Assembly (NCBI GenBank): GCA_030844895.1
Contig: JAUTDX010002199.1
Location: 1-64,000, forward strand
DNA length: 64,000 bases
DNA from: Ambrosia x helenae
Taxonomy: Eukaryota; Streptophyta; Magnoliopsida; Asterales; Asteraceae
Direction of reading: 5' to 3'
This document shows positions 44,903 through 54,955 of the stretch, one piece after another; the first letter of the stretch is position 1, and every line of letters begins with the position of its first letter. The position numbers and the translations under genes are program-made. The notes beneath the pieces were generated by a model, which was not told the DNA's origin, did no database searches, and saw nothing but the letters and a program-made list of their open reading frames with translations.

Positions 44903-45192
44903 TCAGCAGGAGCGCCAGGCGGAGCTCCTTGAAGCCGGCACACATTTCCTAGTACATGCCAGCTGTGAGCCGACACTGACAAGGACGTGCAGCCAATCGG
45001 AGGCCGCCATTCATTGCTCCATGATCTCTGGCAGATACGAGGTACAAAGAAATGACAGAAAGGACGATTGCAGAATACGTGTGGCCAATCACAGGAAGAC
45101 TGTGCTCAAGCTCCAACAGTTGTCAATTGTGTGGGACCTGCGTGAGACAGTTGTCATTCCCAACAGGCCAATCACAGGATACCTCCTAAGCC

Positions 45193-45200
45193 TATAAATA
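45193..45200 (+). promoter_or_regulatory. TATA box in the LTR-like segment
   Basis: TATAAATA followed by CCCATCTCCCCCAAG and a short leader, as in plant LTR promoters. The repeated CCAATCA upstream (about 44993, 45093 and 45168) resembles CCAAT boxes. Confidence 0.5.
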
Positions 45201-45616
45201 CCCATCTCCCCCAAGGGAGAGGATTCATTCTGTTTGACACACACAAACACTCAGAGCATTCTGTAATAGCTTAGAAGGAAAAATTATAGTCAAAACATTG
45301 TATTCGCTTAAATTCGAGTCTATTGTAATCGTCCTAGCAAATATCAATAAAAATCTCTTCATTGTGCTCGTCTAAATAGGTGTTTAATCCAGTGTTTCTC
45401 CATAGGTTTTGTGGGAGTCGGGTTGTGAGATGGGCGTGTTTGGGCAAAAAGAAAACGGGTTTACACCGCGAGAATAAGTTAGAGTGAATGTGAAGATGCC
45501 ATGTGTAATATGATGTGGGGCCTATGTGGTAGCTCTAGATAAAGGTCATGTGACGCCCGAGTTACTCTTTTATCAAGTAGGTAGACCAGACATAAAAGTG
45601 AGACATGAGTCAAAGT

Positions 45617-45662
45617 AAACTATGCAATATCAACCTTCAAAAAAAAAAACTATGCAATATCA
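45617..45662 (+). mobile_element. Minute LINE-type insertion with target duplication
   Basis: The 16-bp sequence AAACTATGCAATATCA occurs at 45617-45632 and 45647-45662. It flanks only ACCTTC plus a short run of A. ACCTTTC plus poly-A is also the 3' end of the LINE at 24612-25653. This is an extreme 5' truncation by target-primed reverse transcription. Confidence 0.6.
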
Positions 45663-45764
45663 GGATCACGTATGTCTTGTCTATAAACATAATTATAAAT
45701 CATAAATGCATTCCAAATCTAGAAAATGACTGATTCTGCGAATACCTTTTGAAATAACTACATG

Positions 45765-48700
45765 TAGTTGCTAAACTCATGGTCCTTAATCGGGGTTTAT
45801 CTGACCATTGTCCACTTCTTTTGTCTGGTGTGGATATGGATTTCGGACCTTTGCCCTTCAAGTTTTTCAACTCTGGATTGGGTCCGAAGAATTGAAGTTT
45901 ATAGTTTCTTCCAGAATCGGCTCTGGCTTGGTGGTTGGCCATACCGATAGCTACTTGATGGCTGTTCTTAAAGACATTAAGGAAGATATTAAGCTCTGGA
46001 GGCGCCGGGTTAAAGTGTCTGAAGAGTGCTTGATTAGGGTGGTGTCTAGAGGGATTGACTTTCTTGAAAGGAAGGCTGAAGGCGCTGCGTTAAATGCCAC
46101 TGAAAAAAGTATCCGTGCCCTTCTTCGGTCAAAGCTGAAAAGAATTGAAAGATCCAGAGCGAAAGATTTACACCAGAAAGCGCGCGTGAAATGGATTAAG
46201 GAGGGCGAAGAGAACTCTAAGTTTTTCCACGGCATGGTCAATTTTAACAAGGTGAACCGCCGGATTAATTGCCTAAAATTTGGTGACAGGTGGTATTCCA
46301 CCCCTAGAGATATCCTGGATAATTCGTTGATGTGGTTTAAAAAGATGTTCTCCGAACCGATTCGCCGTAGACCTTCCTTTACTAATTGGGGCCTCCCCAC
46401 TCTCTCTGACGCTGCTGCGACTTCTCTGGTTCAACCTTTCTCTTGTGATGAAATTAGGATGGCCATCAGAAGTTGTGATGGGGATAGGGCCCCAGGCCCG
46501 GACGGCTTTTCGCTCAAATTTTTTAAAGCTTACTGGGACCATTTCAAGCCTATTTTGACCAGTTTGCTGGAGGAGTTTCATCAATCGGGTTCCATCTCGG
46601 TCGGTTGCAATGCGTCTTTCATCGCGCTCATCCCCAAATCTTCAGACCCGCAGACCTTGGAGGAGTTTAGACCCATCTCGCTGGTGGGGTCTTTATACAA
46701 GATCATAGCTAAAACGCTCATGCTTCGGTTAAAGAAGGTTATGCCATCCATTATTTCATGCACTCAATCGGCTTTCGTTGAAGGCAGATACATTTTGGAT
46801 AGCCCTTTGATCATCAGCGAAACGATCTCGTGGGCCAAGAAACAAAAGAAGGAAGTTCTTATTTTCAAGGTCGATTTTAAAAGAGCTTATGATACGCTTA
46901 ATTGGAAATGCCTCTTTCGTACCTTGGAATTCATGAACTTTCCTCAAACTTGGATCCGTTGGATTAAAAGTTGTGTTGAATCGGGACCGGCTCTGCCCTC
47001 ATTAATGGCACGCCCTCGGGCCAATTTCGGTTCAAAAGGGGGCTTAGACAAGGGGACCCTTTGTCGCCATTTTTGTTTATATTGGCCATGGAGGTTGTCA
47101 CCATGTTAATGAACAAGGCCGTGGAGTTGGGGCTGTTTAAAGGGGTTAAATTGCCTAATGACGGGCCGGTTTTAAGTCATTTGTGCTATGCCGACGATGT
47201 CCTTTTCGTTGGGGAATGGTCCGAGAATAATATCCTCAACCTTAGCCGATTCCTTCGATGGGTTCATTTAGTCACGGGTCTGCAGATAAACCATCAGAAG
47301 AGCCAAGTTTATGGAGTCGGAGTTAGTGATTCGGAGGTTATCAGGTTGGCTAATTTGGTGCGATGCAAAGCGGGTTCCTTTCCTTTCGTGTACCTCGGGA
47401 TTCCTATCGGGGCCAACATGAAACGTATTCGATTCTGGCAGCCTATCATTGACAAGGTTCATAACAAATTGTCGAACTGGAAGGCTCGTCTTCTTTCCTT
47501 CGCGGGTCGGGTCACCCTGGCTAAGTCTGTTTTGGCCAGCCTGCCCACGTTTTATCTGTCCATTTTTGCAGCCCCCAAAGGTGTGTTAAACAAGTTAGAG
47601 TCCTTGAGAAGAGACTTCATATGGGGGAATTCGAGCAGGGGTAGAAAGGTTAGGTGGATAAAATGGAGCAAGCTTGTTAGGTCTAAAATTAATGGGGGTC
47701 TTGGGTTAGGGAGTATTGAGGACCTAAATACTGCGTTGAGAGCGAAATGGTGGTGGAGATACAAGCGGGATCCGGATCAGTTATGGGCGAGAGTAGTCAG
47801 CTCGATTCACCTTTCGGACAGAGTCTCAAAACTTATTCCGGTTAAGAACACCATCCCGGGGGTGTGGAAAGATATTAGTGGGGTTGATATGACGTTGCAG
47901 AGTATCGGGATCCGGATTGGGGAAAAGCTGAAGGTTAAATTGGGCAATGGCAGGTTGACCAAATTCTGGTTCGATCCTTGGCTGTTGGACGAGCCATTGC
48001 GTGTGGCTTTTCCCGACCTTTTCCGTTTGGCTGCTAAGAAGAACATCATGGTTGCGGACTGTTTTAACCTCTTCGAACTCGGGCTGAACTGGGCCTGGGA
48101 TTGGACCGGTTTTCCCTGCGCATCAAGAAATTTGGAACAGCTTTGTGATGTTGTCTCAGCGGCTGCAGGGCGTCTCTGTGTCGGGGGATGGTGACGTGTG
48201 GGGCTGGGACAACATCGAGGGGGTGGAATTCTCTGTCAAGTCTGTTAGGAAGGATCTCGATGAAGCTTTGAATGGGCCTGCATTGGGTACCGCTTTCAGA
48301 TGGGAATCTTGGGCGCCTCCGAAAGTTAACATCCTGGTTTGGAGGGCGCAATTGGGTCGTATAGCGGTCAAGGTGGAGTTGTCGGCCAGAGGCATCGCGA
48401 TGCCTGACGTTAGTTGTGCTCGTTGTGGTATCGGCGCCGAAGACACCAACCATCTGTTGGTGAACTGCTTGATGGCCAGAAGCGTTTGGTGGGAGATTTG
48501 CACTTGGATGAAGATTCGGTTCCCAGGTTCGTGTGACAATCTTTTGGATCTGCTGCGGTGCTTAGCGGACAACCCCGGCTCTATGAAATGGAAACGTCTT
48601 GTGACCACTGTTGCCTACGCCACCATTTGGCAGCTTTGGCTTGTTAGAAACGCCATTGTGTTCGACGGCAAATCTACTCCTCATAGGAAGGTGATCGATC

Positions 48701-48907
48701 GTATCAAGGAGGACAGCTTCGTTTGGATTTGTAGTAGGGCTAAGATTCCAAACCCGTCTTGGGCAAATTGGTTGGATTTTGATGTTTCGGGCTGTTTATA
48801 ACCCGTTGTTTGTTTCGTTCCTTTCCCTTTCCTCCTTTTTTGTATTTTCAGCCCCTTGCTGGCTCTTTTTATATATATAAAAAGCGATTTGCCGTTAAAA
48901 AAAAAGT
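45765..48907 (+). mobile_element. 5'-truncated LINE with poly-A tail
   Basis: It starts inside the endonuclease domain (GLSDHCPLLLSG at about 45793). Reverse transcriptase follows: APGPDGFSLKFFKAYWDHF, FIALIPKSSDPQTLEEFRPI, FVEGRYILDSPLI, VDFKRAYDTLNW and the active site CYADDVLFVGEW. FVYLGIPIGAN comes next, and then a zinc-binding RVT domain (WKAPPKVNILVW-type, CARCG...EDTNHLLVNC). Frameshifts lie near 45890, 47050 and 48190. A run of A at 48897-48905 is the tail. No target duplication was found. Inactive copy of a plant L1-type element. Confidence 0.9.
45808..48801 (+). pseudogene. ORF2-type polyprotein of the LINE, three frames
   Basis: The blocks are 45808-47109 (endonuclease tail, linker, fingers and palm of reverse transcriptase), 47061-48194 (the rest of the palm, thumb and connection) and 48145-48801 (zinc-binding C-terminal domain). 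Each block overlaps the next by about 50 bases in another frame, so single-base shifts separate otherwise complete domains. Confidence 0.85.
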
Positions 48908-49166
48908 TATATACTATTCTTGTTTTTTTTGTCAGAATAATAATCCTATTTCATTTCAATGATGGATGTATAGGTGTATAACATTATGTACTTGGAAGCG
49001 TGTGGATTGAGTATGGAAGGAGGTTTAATTTTGAATGCAATTATGGCTCAACAATGATTTTATTAGGAGTTTCCAATTTACTCTTGGTACTTTTATTGGT
49101 TTCGACAATAATTAATCCATAGCGTTGTCATTAGTGCCCAACTTACCAAAACAAATAATACTATAA

Positions 49167-49226
<60 letters not shown>

Positions 49227-49452
49227 GTGCACCAATCTCACCGCGTCACGTCATTTCAACAAAAAAACTAGCCTAAACACCGGAAACGCCAAGCCTAAAA
49301 TGGCCTGGAACAATGAACCTCACCACTTTACTATACCCACAAATTACACACACCCAATGAGATGGTCTCCACCACTTTACCCACCTTCACCTTCGGCAAG
49401 CACATACCGAATTTGCAAGCCTAAAGCTCATGCCGATTACGGCGAAGCAGTG
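48908..49452. other. Intergenic sequence with an (ATT)n microsatellite
   Basis: (ATT)n at about 49168-49226 (roughly 19 units). An 82-codon ORF at 49225-49473 starts inside the microsatellite edge and shows no recognisable domain; I do not support it as a gene. Confidence 0.5.
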
Positions 49453-49856
49453 TGTTGGAATAAATATACGTAACGTTTGTATATTTATCGATAGCCGTTA
49501 TAATCATTTATATTATGATGATCAATTATTAATATTATCCTAATCCCAATAACAGATATGTTTTTTATGGGCGGACTATCATTAGATGGGCCTTATTAGG
49601 GTGTCCCATGGGTATGTATAAATAGAGAGGTTATTATGAGATTAGGGTTGACTCACAATCATAACAACATAACACCATTAGTTGTCCCCTCTCTCTCTTA
49701 ATGTGTTCATAACTCAAGAACACATAAACCATCAGAACTGCATACCTTAAAGGGAACTCGATCAAGATGATGGTGTCTTCCATTACTGAGGTTCCTGAAC
49801 GGTTAAGCATATCAGGTACACATGATTGAATCTACATGTTTATCTTATAATTAACA
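49453..49856 (+). repeat. Copia-type LTR
   Basis: Starts TGTTGGAATAAATATACG and ends TTATAATTAACA, with TATAAATAG at about 49617 as a TATA box. Directly followed by the Copia primer-binding site. No second LTR was seen in the window. Confidence 0.8.
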
Positions 49857-49858
49857 TT

Positions 49859-50170
49859 TGGTATCAGAGCTATGTTGATTATATCTATTCAATCATGTAA
49901 ATCATTTGTTTCTTTTGAGTTCGATCATTCAGTTTTAAGGATATTAAAATTGATTTTATTTTTTAATGAGAATTAATTAATGCATAAAAGCATCCTGCTA
50001 CAAATCGGTTTACGAAAACTAGTTTTGATGGGTGATTAGTTTTAGTCAAACATGCAAAGGTAAATATAATATCCTATAAAATCGTGATATGATCCTTACT
50101 GAATTTGGCATATTTTTTATACTTAATATGCTTTCAAATTTTATGGTATTATGTTGCATCCGTTAAAGTT
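49859..50170 (+). mobile_element. Copia primer-binding site and truncated leader
   Basis: TGGTATCAGAGC at 49859-49870 is complementary to the 3' end of initiator tRNA-Met, as in plant Copia elements. About 300 bases of leader without gag follow, then a T-rich run at about 50167-50180. The element is truncated here or shortly after. Confidence 0.7.
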
Positions 50171-50852
50171 TTTTTTTTTAAATTGAATTCGCTTCATAAA
50201 TTCAATTGGAGATAACTTGCGCCTTGAACCTTAACTACCTAGGCTAAAAAGGCTTTCAATTCATAATCCTAAAGAGAGTAAATGCAGTGAAACATCCGCA
50301 AATAAAACTTACGAACAAAACTTAAAAGATTTTACGAAATATATTGATGTCGGTTGTAGACTTGAAGTAGAAAACAACCAACTTTCCAACAAATATCAAC
50401 CCGTGTACACTTTCAATAACAAAAAGAAGTGCATAAGATTGGATAGGCGGAGAGATCAATCGCTTCTTTCTCCATGTGAATCGGTTTCCGACTTCTATTT
50501 ATCAGCACAAAAGAGTCTCAAACCAGCAAAAAGTCTGCATCAAAACAAAATCAACAAATTCAAACTATCATCAAACCATACAAAAACAGCAATCAATAAT
50601 TTCAATTTTAGCAATATATAAGTGTATATGTCAGCCATATGAATGGTAAAAAAGATTAGGGCCACACATTCTACATGACACATGAGACGAAATCCATCAA
50701 ATTAACATGGTTTAAATCGAAGAGAATTAAACTGACAATAATCAAACATATATACACATCTCGATTTGAAAGAATTAAATACTATTTATTATTGTCATCT
50801 AAAAATACTTTAGTGAGACACTGAGAGGGTATAACTTGTAAAACAAAGTTAC
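50171..50852. other. A/T-rich sequence, no gene recognised
   Basis: Short inverted AATTGAATTC / GAATTTATGAAG-like words near 50181-50211. The missing 3' end of the Helitron candidate may lie here, but I could not find a convincing hairpin plus CTRR end. Confidence 0.3.
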
Positions 50853-51082
50853 CTGATAGAAATCATATGATCCTTTCATCTTCGTATGGGCAAGATTATC
50901 AGAAGGCAGATGCATACCCTTGTTATCGTCATCCACAGCCTTCATGTTTGGATGAACAATGGTTTTTATATAATTCTGTAATTTGAATGGTACATTATGA
51001 ACATATCACTTAAAATTATAAAATTCAAAATCATTACCATCATCTTCATTACGAGTAGGACTTCAGAATTCATTGGCCCAAG
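50853..51082 (-). pseudogene. Two exon-like fragments, gene not recognised
   Basis: Exon 51037-51082 reads LGPMNSEVLLVMKMM and exon 50853-50974 reads NYIKTIVHPNMKAVDDDNKG followed by MHLPSDNLAHTKMKGSYDFY. Both have GT-AG borders on the minus strand. They continue the cyclophilin-like exon but I cannot assign them. Confidence 0.35.
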
Positions 51083-51155
51083 CCTGCGGTCAACAAAGAT
51101 TATTTTAAAGATAAAAGAAGAAAATAAGCGAAACAAAAAAATTACACTACATTAC

Positions 51156-51209
51156 CAGTTTTGCAAAATTTCCCATTGTTAGTGGTGCTGAAGATCCATC
51201 CAAGACAAC
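51156..51209 (-). pseudogene. Exon fragment resembling a chloroplast cyclophilin (CYP37-like)
   Basis: The minus strand reads VVLDGSSAPLTMGNFAKL between an AG acceptor and a GT donor. The VVLDGYSAPLTAGNFAKL pattern belongs to plant CYP37/CYP38-type cyclophilins. A single short exon, so the assignment is tentative. Confidence 0.4.
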
Positions 51210-51439
51210 CTACGTATACGGATAAAGATTATTTGAGGTCACGAAACCAATATAGGATGTATAAGATTCAACAAACCTAGATCCAAATTCATATCATGTA
51301 GTGATAAGTAAATTATAATAAGATCACACAAAACAACAGGATCATGCTCAAATATCCATTAATATTTATTTATTTAACCTTTGACAAATAAATGGGTCAA
51401 AATTGCCATCTCCCATATGAGTAAACAATCACAACCTAC

Positions 51440-51705
51440 CTCAACATAACCCTCCCGTAACTTGTTTAGGGACAGTGCAGCATCTTTAAGTCGAGGGGCA
51501 GACCATCCAGTAGTCCCTGAAATAAAAAAAATATATAAATATTAAAAACCAAATAAATCTCTTGGTGATAATTCATAGAATATCATAAGCTTATTAGTAA
51601 AAAATAAATAAATCTGAATATAAGCATTTACCTATAAACTCCATAACCAAGACATGGAGCTTTAGAAGAAGTGGAGTGGGGCAACGAATTCCAGCGGCTT
51701 TCAGC
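51440..51705 (-). pseudogene. RIO1 protein kinase exon fragments
   Basis: Exon 51632-51705 (LKAAGIRCPTPLLLKLHVLV, MEFI) and exon 51440-51516 (GTTGWSAPRLKDAALSLNKL, REGYVE) join in phase across an intron with proper borders. The phrases LMRL-AAGI-CPTPL-L--HVLVMEFIG and APRLKDA belong to the atypical kinase RIO1, which acts in late 40S ribosome maturation. Catalytic residues and the rest of the kinase are absent, so this is a captured fragment. Confidence 0.75.
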
Positions 51706-52960
51706 CTGCAGTTAAATGTTCAGTAGAAATATAGTATTATAGATATTGAACCCAAAGAAATTGGACCAATTTACAACACCCTGTGAAAAGTTAAAAATTT
51801 TATTATGAAACAGAGTTGTAGATAACAAACTAAGCAATAATCCTAAACGACTCTAAAACAGAATTCCATAATCCAAATCTTATCTAAAAATCATCTCCAA
51901 AATCTAGAGTTTTAAACAAATATATAATGTTTCCTAATACTATATTATTTTCAAAGGTGTTAATCAGGTACTTTAAAAAGTTAAAGAACAAAATACAAGT
52001 TATTATATAGTAGAAACTTTAATACATTCACTTACAAATGTATAATGGAGTGATTTATCTAATACCTTATGATATGAACCATAAATAAAACTGAAATCGA
52101 ACAAACTAAGCATGTTAAACAATAATACTAAAATCACCAGCAAAGTTTGATGAAAATAATGAAATTATTTTTTCATGATGCTATTTGCCTTTTCTTTTTC
52201 CATTTATCACTTGGTGAATAACCAAACATGTAAACCAAGTTTAAAAGTATCTCCGAATTAAGTAAAGAACTAACTTTCAATGTAAAAGAGATTGAATCTT
52301 ACTCAATATTGTATTCAGAATCAGTTGAATTGCAACACTATGACATCCAAAAGCAATGGCTATAGCAATGTATTTGGAATGTGAGAACAAAAACTACACC
52401 CCAAAACTTCAATATTACCTCGGGGACTTCATCTGCTGTAACACAAAAAAAAGGGGTATCACTAAAAGATTCACAGAAACTCCAGCACTTATAAAACTGT
52501 ATTAATAAGAAAACCCACAACAAATTAGGTTCGATCATAAGAAACATAAATCAAAAGTAAAGGAAATAACATCAAACAAAACCGAAAAACACAAAACTAC
52601 ATGGGTTATAAATGAATTTTAAATCATGAAGAAGTTACATGGTGATATAGATAAGAAAACCCCTAAGATTATATGATGAAACCCATATGTATTCATACGT
52701 ATTGTAGAGCCATTGTTACTTGTTAGGAACCCTAAAAAAACCCTAACTTTTGAATAACAGAAAAATATCAATAATCTACCTAAGATTATATGACGAAATA
52801 CTAACTAATGAAATGCGAAGATGAGTTTGATCAGATGGAAGATGAGGAAGAAGAGTTTTTATTCTCTCTTTTGATCAGATGGAAGATTATCACGAAGGCT
52901 TCTTAGCGGCGCATTAGGGAAAAAAAAAGAATAAAGGGGTTTTATACAGTAGGCATAGGA
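51706..52960 (-). other. Intron- and UTR-like part of the Helitron-like unit
   Basis: It contains a 17-nt exon-like piece at about 52419-52435 (ADEVPE) with flanking AG and GT, and a C/T-rich block at 52800-52960 resembling a 5' UTR on the minus strand. Otherwise A/T-rich with no ORF of note. Confidence 0.35.
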
Positions 52961-53066
52961 TGTTAGATGGGTCAAGTTAGGAGCTCCATATTTGAGTTGG
53001 AGTCTAGGTGGACACTCTAGAAAGACTTCATTCAACCCAAGTGACTTCAATTATTATATAGATAGA

Positions 53067-53899
53067 TTTGATAGTTTTTAAACATGATATTTGATGGATA
53101 CATATAGACTAAAACATATTAAATAATCAAAGTTCAAAAAAAAAAAAAAGGACACACACAAAGTTGAGTTAAATACAAATTGAACTTCCATCTTAAATAA
53201 CTAACATAGTCAACTCGATTCATAAAGTTATTGGTTGAGTCCAAACTGATATCAACTCATTCTCAAGTTTGAGCTTAATCATATACTTTTACTAAAAAAA
53301 TTAAATCAACGATTATAAAATATGCGTATGATTTTTATGAAATTCAATGATTAACTTTAGATAAATCTCTACGAATAGACTCATCAAACAAATAACCCGC
53401 AATTATCATTGCTACTCACACTCACAACCCTAATCCTCTAGTTTGTTTATAGTACACAAATTATTATTTTTTTTCTTTATATCGTATATCCTATTAAAAC
53501 TATACTTTAGTCTTGAAATTGAACCTCAAGAAATAAAAAAATTGAAATCGAAAAGTAAAGTGATCTCTTTAGCTCACATCACATGAGATCACATGAAAGA
53601 TGGTGTGTTTTTTTCTATTTATCTGGAATCATGAAAATTAATATTCCAAAAAAATTCAAAACCACAACAACATGGGTAGTCGGGGGTGAATTCACAAGTC
53701 ACACCCTTTGGCGGGATACCCAAATATTTTTATTTTCCTCCACTATTTTCCAAAAACAATAATAATAAATAATAATAAAAAAATAAAAATAAAAATAAAA
53801 AATAAATCCAAGATTTCAACTCAACTTTCAACCTTTTCAACAGGATTCTCTCTTTCTCTCTCTTGACATCTTTTTCCTCATTTTCATGGTGTGATTTGA
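53067..53899. other. Intergenic region upstream of the host gene
   Basis: A/T-rich, without an ORF or a recognisable repeat. The last 200 bases have A-rich and CT-rich tracts and should contain the promoter of the downstream gene. No clear TATA box was chosen. Confidence 0.4.
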
Positions 53900-54955
53900 G
53901 ATTTGATTTAAAAATAAAAAAAAAAAACAAAAAATTTGCAATTTTTTTTACTGAATTGTTACGCTTCCCAATCGCACTATCTTTGTCAGATTCCCTTCAT
54001 TTTGCTTCCATTGCAAGTTCTCCATCTCAGATCCATCCCTCATTGTTAGGTAACAAATACATATATTTAATCTCTTTGACTGTGATTGTTCAACTCTACT
54101 CTTCTTCTTCTTTTTTAAAAAAAAAAAAAAAAACATTTTCTCTACTTTCTTGAAATGGGTTTCCAAATTTGATGTAAAGGTTTCAACTTTAAACAAATGT
54201 TAATGTTTTTTCACTGATTTCTATTAAATTTATGAAGTGGCTTCACTCTGTTCTTGTCAAATTCTGCTTTTCTTGAGCTCAAGAAATAAAAAAAAGGTTT
54301 TTTCTTTTTTGCCCTTTTATTGTTTTCTAGTACTTTGGTTGTACATTTTTTATTTCCCTTTTTCTTCTACTTTTTTTTTTTTAAAAAAATTTAAATTTGT
54401 GTCATACTGTTTAGGGTTTTGGATCAGAATTGTTTTGAGCACTAAGTTGAAGAAGTTAATTATTTACTCTTCTTTTGAACTTATTTTTGGTTTAAATGTT
54501 TGATGATGAAGAAATTTAATGTGGGTTGCTTGCATTTCTTGAATTATTGTAGTAACAGTAAAGATCTTGATTTAGGACAGTTGAATAGAGGTTAATTAAA
54601 TAAATTATATGTTAATAATGGTTTGTTTAACCACATTATGTATATGTAATTTTATGATTAAGTTTCTTGGGATCTTTATGCTTTATTGCTAATACTTTTT
54701 CATCATATACATGTATGGGTTGGGAATGTAATCAACAACTTCTAGCACACAGAAACTTTCTGGATCTATACTGTTAGGAAATATTGACGCTAGATTTAGT
54801 TTACAGGTACCCAATTTAGCGCATTAAATTATTTAAAAGGAGTTAGAATTTTGACAAATCTTATGACATTTAGGGGGTGTTTGGAATTGGTATGATATTG
54901 ATTTGTTTTTGTAAATCCAGAATCCGCAGGTTGTGTTGTTTTGGTTTATGCAACA
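53900..54955 (+). other. 5' UTR with intron of the NT-C2 coiled-coil gene
   Basis: A CT-rich leader ends with a donor GTAACA at 54050. The probable acceptor CCGCAG ends at 54929, 26 bases before the ATG. The long leader intron carries T-rich tracts. The transcription start is not determined. Confidence 0.5.

Larger units (their letters stand above)
44218..45477. mobile_element. 1.2-kb insertion with a long inverted repeat and LTR-like segment
   Basis: An identical 24-bp sequence (core CGGGTTTACACCGCGAGAAT) stands at 44218-44241 and 45454-45477. Between the copies lie 1212 bp made of a 300-bp-arm inverted repeat (44261-44902) and then a segment like an LTR. That segment has a TATA box (TATAAATA at 45193-45200), a C-rich leader, and an AATAAA-type signal (about 45345). 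No ORF is credible; those in the arms mirror each other. It may be a solo LTR or a chimeric non-autonomous element. A 24-bp duplication is unusually long for an LTR element. Confidence 0.55.
50853..53066 (-). mobile_element. Helitron-like unit with captured exon fragments
   Basis: On the minus strand the unit begins at 53066 with TCTATCTATATAATAATTGA preceded by A, as plant Helitron 5' ends do. It then holds a UTR-like block (52960-52800) and several exon-like pieces, all on the minus strand with splice sites, from unrelated genes. The 3' end is not resolved, so the element may extend below 50853. Capture of exons in the orientation of the element is typical of Helitrons. There is no Rep/helicase gene, so it would be non-autonomous. 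Confidence 0.45.

Noticed and set aside
44193..45197. Two ORFs of 93 and 166 codons with the same beginning (SANHNTFAHM / CANHNTFAHM)
   Set aside because: They are the same sequence read from the two arms of the inverted repeat; composition and lack of any domain argue against genes.
49225..49473. 82-codon ORF after the (ATT)n microsatellite
   Set aside because: It begins at the microsatellite edge, runs into the Copia LTR and has no recognisable domain.
53863..54503. ORFs of 88-96 codons before the NT-C2 gene
   Set aside because: They lie in the T-rich 5' UTR and its intron, have low-complexity composition, and the splice sites explain the region.
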